From Nitrospirota bacterium (GTDB lineage Bacteria; Nitrospirota; Thermodesulfovibrionia; Thermodesulfovibrionales; JdFR-85), in contig JAADGU010000009.1 of assembly GCA_013152195.1 (NCBI GenBank), positions 1 through 9,830 of the forward strand: DNA of 9,830 nucleotides, in the 5' to 3' direction. Position 1 is the stretch's first letter, and each line of letters opens with the position of its first letter. Below the pieces are notes generated by a model. The model saw only the letters and a program-made list of their open reading frames with translations. It searched no databases and was not told the DNA's origin. The position numbers and the translations under genes were made by a program. Shown here one piece after another: positions 4,538 to 9,830 of this stretch.

Positions 4538-7462
4538 CTATTCAGATTCCAGAGCTTCGCGTACTTTGGCTGCGAGGTCCTTGATTGAGAAAGGCTTCTG
4601 GATAAAGTGCACTCCTTCTTCCAGGATGCCGCGGTGGGCAATGGCATCGGCCGTATAGCCCGACATAAACAAACATTTCAGTGCAGGCTTTATGGAACAT
4701 AGCTGGTCAGCCAGACTCCGGCCGTTCATCTCCGGCATTACTATGTCCGTAATCAGCAAGTGAATGTCGCCTGGATAGGTCTCGATCTGATGCAGAGCTT
4801 CCGCCGGGGAACTGACCGCCAATACCGTATAGCCCAGCTTTTCAAGCATATGTTTTGCCATTTTCATGATCGTTCTCTCATCTTCCACTAACAGAATAGT
4901 TTCTGTGCCATGCTGAACTGTCTCGGGAGCGGGGGCCACTGGAGCACAGGAAGCTTCTTCGGCAAACCGGCTCAGGTAAATCCGGAAGGTCGTCCCTTCC
5001 CCAGGTTCGCTGTAGACGTTGATAAAGCCTTCATTCTGCTTTACGATGCCATATACGGTCGCCAGGCCAAGGCCGGTTCCCTTACCATGTTCCTTGGTAG
5101 AAAAGAAGGGTTCAAAGATATTGGCCATCGTCTCCTTGTCCATGCCGCAACCATTATCGCTTACCTCCAGCAGAACAAACTCGCCGGGGATAAATCCTAA
5201 ATGATCGGCACAATAGGCCTCATCGAATACGACATTTTCTGTTCTGATGACAATCCTTCCAACACCGCTGATAGCGTCCCGGGCATTGACCAACAAATTT
5301 GCCAGTATCTGGTCAATCTGAGACGGATCGATCTTCACCTTGTAAAGATCGGAGCCAGGCCTCCAGATCAGCTCAATATCCTCGCCGATAAGGCGCTGCA
5401 ACATCTTGAGTATGTCCGTTATAGTATCGTTCAGATCAAGCACCTTTGGGGCAATAATCTGCTTTCTGGCAAAGGCCAGCAACTGGCGGGTAAGTTCGGC
5501 AGAGTGCTGCGCGGCTCTCAGGATTTCCTGAAGGTAATCGTGCCGGACGCTGCCTGCTTTGGCAGCCTCCTCTAACGCCATTTCACTGTATCCCATAATC
5601 ACACTAAGTTGATTGTTGAAATCATGGGCCACACCGCCGGCCAGTCGGCCCACGGCCTCCATCTTCTGAGCCTGCAGGAGCTGCTGTTCCAGTTTTTTCC
5701 GCTCTGTAATGTCAATCAGGTAACCCTGAATTTCAGTAAGCTTACCGTTGCTGTCAAATTTCCCAAAAACGTTCTCAATCACCTGAATGGGCTTTCCGTC
5801 CACTCGCCGCATTTCCAGTTCATGATCAAGCACTTTCTTCTCTTTAATAAGAAGGTTCAAAAGATCATCACTTGCTTCAGGTGAGGAAAACAGGGTTGTC
5901 ATATTGTGTTTCCTGGCCTCTTCAAGGGATTTAAACCCCAGCATCCTGATAAACGCCGGGTTGCAATCCAGCAGCTCTCCCTCAGGAGTCGCAATAAAAT
6001 CTCCGGTAATGTCATCCATGAAAAAATTACGATAGCGTCTTTCGCTTTCATGCAGTGCACGCCGGGCCTCACGCTCCTTTGTAACGTCACTGAAAACCAG
6101 CACAATGCCTATCAGTATATCCCTGTTTCCGTTTATTGGGGCTGCACTGTCAGCAATTGGATGTTCCGTACCGTCACGGGATATTAAAAGGACATCCTCG
6201 GGCAGTTTCACAATTCCCCCTTTAAGGAGAACGCTTTCCACTGGATCATGCAACACTTTGCGGGTTTTTTCATGGATAATGTGGAAAACCTCGCCAAGTG
6301 ATTTGCCCCGTGCCTCGGCTTCATTCCAGCCGGTAAGCTTTTCAGCCACAGGATTCATATGACGAATTTTGCCGAATTTATCCATCGAGATAACGCCGTC
6401 GCCAATACTGTAAAGGGTAATGCGGAACTCCTCCAGGATATCATTGTGCTCTTTTTCAGCACTATATAATTTCCGGTAGATTCTTTCACGTTGGTGTCTG
6501 TAAATGAATCCGCTTCCTGTACCGGCCAACACTAAAAGAAGAGCCACAATCATCCCGATATAAAGTGAGCGTTCGCGGGCATCAGCCAGAATCTCACTTT
6601 TGTCCACCTTGGTGACCATGTACCAATCCGTATCCGGCACATGAGAAATATCGGCCACGACCGTTACACCGCGATAGTCTTTACCCTCAAAAAGGCCTTC
6701 CTGACCTAAAGCCGACTGAACCGGCGGATTAGTTACCCGTGTTAGCGGAAGGCTTTTGGTCAGAGCACTCTGAGGATTGTACCGCAGCTTGTTGTTCAGA
6801 AACAGCACCTTTCCATCCTTACTTACAAGCAGCGTTTCTGAACTCGGGCTCGGGTTCGGCCAGAACGTGATCAACGGATACAGGTCTTTTGCCGGATCGA
6901 GTTGTAAAACAAGCACTGCAACCGGTTGGCCGGCCGTGTTGAGAATCGGAGCTGTCACGTCAATATATATAGCACCGTTGGAGGGACTTCGAAAAAAATC
7001 ACCAAAAACAACATCTTCCGTGGTTACTGCTTTATTAACCATCTTTCTTGTAAGGGGACTCAGCCTTGTTACATCAGGATTGAGCGATAATTTTATATTG
7101 CCGTCCAGGCCGGCAAGTATGATGTTCTTAAAGCCGTCAAGTTTTCGGGTTAATTCCCATTCTTTAAGGATTTGATCTTTCAGGCGGGGGTTTTCTCTTT
7201 CCTGCAGCCACCGCACGGCAGATTCCCTGAATAGAGGACTCGATGCATAGACCTGAACGCCAAAGATGGATTTATTGCGCCAGGCAACAATCTGATTAAT
7301 TTTAAGCCGTGCTATGGATCTCAATTCATGATATTTCGAGTTGCAAACCATCTGGATCTGTTTCTGGTCGTACCAATAGCCTCCGGCAATGACCCCGATT
7401 GCCAGCACTGATACAAAAACAACCCAGAGCCAGAGATCACTTTTAAAGTTTGATTTGTTCAT
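4538..7462 (-). CDS. Membrane-bound hybrid sensor histidine kinase (Cache-PAS-PAS-HisKA-HATPase-receiver)
   Basis: A 974-residue kinase read from the ATG at 7462, which is followed by MNKSNFKSDLW and a membrane helix (about 10-28). The frame extends to a TTG at 7504, but that start has no ribosome site, while AGAGAAG precedes the ATG. The order is: helix 1; periplasmic sensor of the double-Cache type (about 35-295, with HVPDTDWYMVTKV near its end); helix 2 (about 300-320); PAS 1 (about 340-455); PAS 2 (about 460-585, ending IQGYLIDITERKK); phospho-acceptor His613 in VAHDFNNQL; ATPase with Asn726, DNGCGM, and GKGTGLGLATVYGI; then a receiver (about 850-970) with Asp906 in LLITDIVMPEMNG and a KPF motif. 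All catalytic residues are present. The attached receiver implies an internal phosphorelay, and no separate partner regulator or Hpt is seen. The ligand is unknown; Cache domains usually bind small organic molecules. It converges on glnA, but a role in nitrogen control is not shown. Confidence 0.95.
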   Translation of the reverse strand: MNKSNFKSDLWLWVVFVSVLAIGVIAGGYWYDQKQIQMVCNSKYHELRSIARLKINQIVAWRNKSIFGVQVYASSPLFRESAVRWLQERENPRLKDQILKEWELTRKLDGFKNIILAGLDGNIKLSLNPDVTRLSPLTRKMVNKAVTTEDVVFGDFFRSPSNGAIYIDVTAPILNTAGQPVAVLVLQLDPAKDLYPLITFWPNPSPSSETLLVSKDGKVLFLNNKLRYNPQSALTKSLPLTRVTNPPVQSALGQEGLFEGKDYRGVTVVADISHVPDTDWYMVTKVDKSEILADARERSLYIGMIVALLLVLAGTGSGFIYRHQRERIYRKLYSAEKEHNDILEEFRITLYSIGDGVISMDKFGKIRHMNPVAEKLTGWNEAEARGKSLGEVFHIIHEKTRKVLHDPVESVLLKGGIVKLPEDVLLISRDGTEHPIADSAAPINGNRDILIGIVLVFSDVTKEREARRALHESERRYRNFFMDDITGDFIATPEGELLDCNPAFIRMLGFKSLEEARKHNMTTLFSSPEASDDLLNLLIKEKKVLDHELEMRRVDGKPIQVIENVFGKFDSNGKLTEIQGYLIDITERKKLEQQLLQAQKMEAVGRLAGGVAHDFNNQLSVIMGYSEMALEEAAKAGSVRHDYLQEILRAAQHSAELTRQLLAFARKQIIAPKVLDLNDTITDILKMLQRLIGEDIELIWRPGSDLYKVKIDPSQIDQILANLLVNARDAISGVGRIVIRTENVVFDEAYCADHLGFIPGEFVLLEVSDNGCGMDKETMANIFEPFFSTKEHGKGTGLGLATVYGIVKQNEGFINVYSEPGEGTTFRIYLSRFAEEASCAPVAPAPETVQHGTETILLVEDERTIMKMAKHMLEKLGYTVLAVSSPAEALHQIETYPGDIHLLITDIVMPEMNGRSLADQLCSIKPALKCLFMSGYTADAIAHRGILEEGVHFIQKPFSIKDLAAKVREALESE

Positions 7463-7524
7463 AGGACGCTTCTCTACTTTTGAGTATTTTTTCAGTTTAT
7501 GCAAATATGCCGGTTATTTACGGC

Positions 7525-7620
7525 GTTGGCAGGTCGCTGGGCCTTTCAGCCAGGTTCCCCCTCAAGAACCGTACGTGATAGTTTCCCCCCCGACTGAACT
7601 CATGCCCCTCCAGGACTGCA
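7525..7620 (-). mobile_element. Group II intron 3'-end remnant (domains V-VI)
   Basis: On the - strand, CACGTACGGTTCTTGAGGGG (about 7562-7581) matches the 3' strand of bacterial group II intron domain V, and GCATGAGT with GGGGGGAAACT lies just upstream at the place of its 5' strand and loop. It is followed by CTGGCTGAAAGGCCCAGCGACCTGCC (about 7528-7553), which folds as a small stem with an unpaired A before the 3' end, as in domain VI. The GAGGGG near 7607-7612 does not pair cleanly with ACGGTTC, so domain V is probably damaged. No reverse transcriptase reading frame lies upstream (to the right), so this is a truncated or ORF-less leftover placed 60 bases before the kinase start codon. Confidence 0.5.
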
Positions 7621-7640
7621 CGATATCAACAGACTTTTGA

Positions 7641-8104
7641 ATGATAAACAACCTGTCAAAGGTGACACTAACACTACTGTGCTGTTATTTGTGCTCCCTT
7701 TTTAACCAGATTGGATACTTTACTGTAAATATAGCAAAAACATTGGCAATTAACAAGCTTTTTCTAATTTCTTCTCGATTTCATAACTGAATACCCCTTG
7801 TTATATAATTTTATCAAGAAAAGCGGATAAATGCAAATGTTACAAGTCTATCGAAGGAATTATGGTGCCAAGACAATGCTGTTTTCACTAAATAAGGTAA
7901 TGACCTCCCTTTAGCCACAATTGTTCAACTTGATTTAATCTACAGTATTTGTTATTTTTCAATACATAAGTGTACTTGACCCTTCACCCCGATACCGAGA
8001 AGGATGCAATAGAGGGACATCTTGAGGTTTTAGGGGATGGCAGGAAGTCCGGAAAGAGGCTTAAAAGGGCTTCATGAGTAAGAATTGGAATGAAACAACT
8101 TAAA
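7641..8104. other. AT-rich noncoding stretch with one possible decayed reading frame
   Basis: About 460 bases without a convincing gene on either strand. 7641-7975 is strongly AT-rich with many stops. From 7970 to a TGA at 8075-8077 on the + strand a GC-richer frame of 35 codons is open (LTLHPDTEKDAIEGHLEVLG, then a basic tail GRKSGKRLKRAS). It has protein-like composition but no start with a ribosome site and no family I recognise, so it is probably the 3' scrap of a lost gene. The promoter of the leftward kinase gene should lie in or near this stretch; I see no clear sigma-70 site. Confidence 0.4.
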
Positions 8105-8109
8105 GGAAT

Positions 8110-8137
8110 TGGACTGAAAGGCCCGTGACCTACCAGG
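8110..8137 (+). mobile_element. Possible second intron-end sequence (domain VI-like)
   Basis: TTGGACTGAAAGGCCC followed by GTGACCTACC on the + strand closely parallels CTGGCTGAAAGGCCC followed by AGCGACCTGCC of the - strand intron remnant near 7528-7553. GACCTACC is a common kind of group II intron 3' end. No domain V core (ACGTACGGTTC) is found upstream, so the evidence is this one segment. It ends eight bases before the AAGGAG used by the exonuclease gene. It could be a fragment of a related intron inserted in the opposite orientation, or chance. Confidence 0.28.
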
Positions 8138-8158
8138 TGCTTCAAAAAGGAGTCACTG

Positions 8159-8944
8159 ATGCTACATCATAGTTTTTCACATATCCCATCTGTTGGTGTA
8201 ACAACTGAAAGAAGAATCTGGAGTAGCGGAATTGGATCAATGGATGAATTTATTGAATCACCGCCAGACTTTCTTTCACAAAACAAGTCAAAGAAGCTTA
8301 CGAATCACATTCAACTATCAAAAGAAAAAATAATAACAAAAGATGCTCGTTATTTTTATGTTAATTTACCATCAAAAGAACACTGGCGTATGTTTAAAGA
8401 ATTTCAAGATTCAACTGTCTATCTGGATATTGAAACAACAGGTCTTGGTTCTCCTGGTGATATAATTACAACAATTGCCTTATATGATGGGCAGAGTATC
8501 AAATATTATATTAATGGAAAAAACCTAAATGATTTCAAGAATGATATAGTGAAATATGGAGTTATTGTTACCTACAATGGGAAGACCTTTGATATTCCAT
8601 TTATTGAAAACTACTTTGGGATAAACATTTCTCATGCTCACCTGGATTTGAGATATATTCTTTATAGTCTCGGCTATTCTGGTGGACTGAAATCATGTGA
8701 ACAACAATTGGGTATTGGAAGAACTGGTAGTCTTGCAGATGTCGATGGTTTTTTTGCTGTTTTGTTGTGGAATGATTACAAGAAAAAGCGAAACGAAAAA
8801 TCGTTAGAGACTCTTCTTTCGTACAACATCGAGGATGTATTGAACCTCGAGTACTTAATGATTGAAGCTTATAACAAAAAACTACAAGAGATACCGTTAA
8901 CCGTTAAGTTTAGATGCGCTGGATATTCCTTTAACCCCGGATAA
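8159..8944 (+). CDS. YprB-like DEDD exonuclease (RNase H-like fold)
   Basis: A 261-residue predicted 3'-5' exonuclease of the YprB/RNase_H_2 group. The N-terminus (HSFSHIPSVGVTTERRIWSSG) is the helix-hairpin-helix-like opening of the family. The catalytic core shows exo I Asp90 and Glu92 (YLDIETTGL), exo II Asp145 in TYNGKTFDIPF, an extra Asp163 (HLDLRYIL), and exo III Tyr222/Asp226 (YNIEDVLN), so the DEDD residues are all there in the Tyr-type arrangement. The start is firm: AAGGAG at 8147-8152, six bases before ATG. It lacks the C-terminal repeat region of the longer Bacillus YprB. In many genomes a DEAD/DEAH helicase (YprA) is the neighbour; none is present here. The gene is distinctly AT-rich and uses AT-ending codons, unlike the nitrogen cluster, which suggests separate origin. 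The substrate is unknown. Confidence 0.82.
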   Translation: MLHHSFSHIPSVGVTTERRIWSSGIGSMDEFIESPPDFLSQNKSKKLTNHIQLSKEKIITKDARYFYVNLPSKEHWRMFKEFQDSTVYLDIETTGLGSPGDIITTIALYDGQSIKYYINGKNLNDFKNDIVKYGVIVTYNGKTFDIPFIENYFGINISHAHLDLRYILYSLGYSGGLKSCEQQLGIGRTGSLADVDGFFAVLLWNDYKKKRNEKSLETLLSYNIEDVLNLEYLMIEAYNKKLQEIPLTVKFRCAGYSFNPG

Positions 8945-9037
8945 TCCATTTGAGATCGATGTTGCGACCGTTAATCGAATTAAGACTCAATATTACGCAT
9001 ATTGAGCAAGCATATGCGGGAGTTCAGTGGGTCCGTG

Positions 9038-9066
9038 TTGACAAATGTATATGTTTATCATATACT
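9038..9066 (+). promoter_or_regulatory. Sigma-70 promoter with embedded operator for the toxin-antitoxin pair
   Basis: TTGACA (9038-9043), exactly 17 bases, TATACT (9061-9066): an almost perfect promoter. A perfect inverted repeat GTATATG (9047-9053)/CATATAC (9059-9065) with a 5-base centre fills the spacer and overlaps the -10, an ideal place for autorepression by the antitoxin. The expected transcription start, about seven bases after the -10, falls at about 9073, one base before the toxin ATG (9074), so the message would be leaderless. Confidence 0.85.
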
Positions 9067-9073
9067 TTAATTA

Positions 9074-9397
9074 ATGGACATATTTGACCTCTTGCTGAAA
9101 TGCACCGGGTTTGAGTGGGACGAACACAATGCCAAAAAGAACAGGCAGAAGCATCATGTTACTCCGTCGGAGTGCGAGGAGATTTTCTTTAACCGACCCT
9201 TGGTGGTTGCAGATGACATCAAGCATTCTGAGAAGGAAAACCGCTTCTATGCCCTCGGCCATACTGACAAGGGAAGACTGCTATTTGTTGTCTTTACGGT
9301 TCGCAGGAGTAATATCCGAGTGATTTCAGCAAGGGACGTGAACCGCAAGGAAAGAAAGGTGTATCAATCTCATGAGCAAGAAAATGTCAAAATTTAA
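9074..9397 (+). CDS. brnT: BrnT-family ribonuclease toxin
   Basis: A 107-residue protein with the whole BrnT pattern: FEWDEHNAKKNRQKHHV at about residues 13-29, a middle strand with RFYALG (about 57-62), RLLFVVFTVR, and the C-terminal IRVISARDVNRKER (about 81-94). BrnT toxins are RelE-fold RNases that stop growth by cleaving RNA and are held in check by the partner antitoxin, which also represses the operon. No Shine-Dalgarno site lies before the ATG, consistent with the leaderless transcript predicted from the promoter. The toxin is first and overlaps the antitoxin start by 26 bases, the usual BrnT-first order. The gene has no visible damage and the pair looks functional. The N-terminal MDIFDLLLKCTG is slightly longer than in many relatives. 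Confidence 0.9.
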   Translation: MDIFDLLLKCTGFEWDEHNAKKNRQKHHVTPSECEEIFFNRPLVVADDIKHSEKENRFYALGHTDKGRLLFVVFTVRRSNIRVISARDVNRKERKVYQSHEQENVKI

Positions 9398-9641
9398 GAA
9401 CGAAGACGAGGAGAGGGAATTCTGGGCCACCCATGACTCGACTGAGTATGTGGAGTGGAAGAAAGCAAAGCGGGTTGTGCTTCCGGAGCTCAAGCCTTCA
9501 CTGAAGACCATCTCCCTCCGGCTCCCGGAGTCGATGCTTGAGGAATTGAAGCTCCTTGCCCACAAAAAGGATGTCCCTTACCAGTCGCTTCTAAAGATTT
9601 TTCTTTCGGAGAGAATACGGGAGGAGCTGAAGACACACTGA
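9372..9641 (+). CDS. brnA: CopG-family antitoxin partner of BrnT
   Basis: An 89-residue antitoxin. The N-terminal half (EREFWATHDSTEYVEWKKA) is the toxin-binding leader typical of the CopG_antitoxin (DUF3680-like) partners of BrnT. The C-terminal half, TISLRLPESMLEELKLLAHK followed by KDVPYQSLLKIFLSERI, is a ribbon-helix-helix DNA-binding domain, which would dimerise on the palindrome in the promoter. The ATG at 9372 lies inside the toxin gene, 26 bases before its end, so the two are translationally coupled; an alternative ATG is at 9384. The AAAGG near 9355 is a weak ribosome site. The brnA name is used in the operon sense, since this sequence looks more like the CopG/DUF3680 type than the first-described Brucella BrnA. 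Confidence 0.85.
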   Translation: MSKKMSKFKNEDEEREFWATHDSTEYVEWKKAKRVVLPELKPSLKTISLRLPESMLEELKLLAHKKDVPYQSLLKIFLSERIREELKTH

Positions 9642-9719
9642 GACGGTTTGTGCTCGGGCATCTGTTTAACTGCTTTGTCAATGAAAAAAGATCTAAACCC
9701 CATCCCATAATAATTGTGT

Positions 9720-9804
9720 TGTTGTCCAAAATCATAAACTGTCACCCTGAACTTGATTCAGGATTCAGAATGACAATAACAGTCATCTTTCTATTTGGAC
9801 AACA
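9720..9804. repeat. Small element with 11-base inverted ends enclosing a dispersed repeat
   Basis: TGTTGTCCAAA (9720-9730) and TTTGGACAACA (9794-9804) are perfect inverted copies 63 bases apart. Between them lies TGTCACCCTGAACTTGATTC followed by AGGATTCAGAATGACA (9740-9775), which has TGTCA/TGACA ends and an internal CTGAA/TTCAG stem. This is a common dispersed intergenic repeat style (CCTGAAC-TTGA-TTCAGGAT). The whole could be a MITE-like unit without coding capacity or a folded transcript end for the toxin-antitoxin operon. No target-site duplication is obvious beside the ends. Confidence 0.6.
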
Positions 9805-9830
9805 GCCCGTAAAGATTTGATCTCTTCGAC

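Noticed and set aside
4910..5575. Several + strand open frames inside the kinase gene
   Set aside because: They are antisense shadows of the kinase and ATPase domains, with no start signals and no domain similarity.
7490..7504. TTG at 7504 as the kinase start
   Set aside because: No ribosome site precedes it. The ATG at 7462 has purine-rich AGAGAAG upstream and puts the membrane helix at the usual distance.
7855..7871. Sigma-54-like box on the - strand (TGGCAC, then TTCC) as a kinase promoter
   Set aside because: The -12 element is CC instead of GC and the site lies about 390 bases before the kinase ATG, beyond the intron remnant. Too weak to call.

Overview
The window reads as a chromosomal segment of an anaerobe-type Gram-negative bacterium. 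The nitrogen genes look like those of Nitrospirota or Desulfobacterota (the former deltaproteobacteria). This rests on protein style, a sigma-54-type promoter, a Cache/PAS hybrid kinase and short dispersed hairpin repeats at both edges. It is an inference from style, not a taxonomic proof. No rRNA, tRNA, CRISPR array or intact transposase is visible.

Left part (1-4320, + strand) is a nitrogen-assimilation cluster in the order glnB (P-II signal protein), amtB (ammonium channel), a stand-alone class I glutamine amidotransferase, and glnA (type I glutamine synthetase), closed by a very strong hairpin terminator. A near-consensus sigma-54 promoter lies about 85 bases before the glnB start, with a tandem/inverted repeat cluster and two direct repeats two helical turns apart upstream of it. 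glnA has its own repeat-rich leader. The striking point is that two of the four genes are frameshifted. glnB carries a tandem 5-base duplication (TTTCC twice), and glnA has a net change of 2 missing bases inside a CA-rich spot. Undoing each change gives proteins of exactly the usual length (112 and 470 residues), with the uridylylation site (Tyr51) and the adenylylation site (Tyr398) where they belong. amtB and the amidotransferase are intact.

Middle part (4321-7504, - strand) holds a decayed N-terminal piece of a HicA-type toxin gene beside the glnA terminator. It is followed by a large convergent gene for a membrane-bound hybrid sensor histidine kinase (Cache sensor, two PAS domains, kinase core, C-terminal receiver). 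No partner regulator is visible.

Right part (7505-9830) is an accessory zone. It contains a group II intron 3'-end remnant on the - strand, about 500 bases of AT-rich noncoding DNA with a possible decayed reading frame, and a second intron-end-like sequence on the + strand. Then come a lone, AT-rich YprB-like DEDD exonuclease gene and a BrnT/CopG-type toxin-antitoxin pair. That pair sits behind a textbook sigma-70 promoter with an embedded palindrome; the predicted transcript would start at the toxin ATG. The window ends in a small element with 11-base inverted ends around a dispersed repeat. The contrast between the left cluster and this patchwork suggests that mobile or decaying DNA has collected to the right of the housekeeping nitrogen genes.
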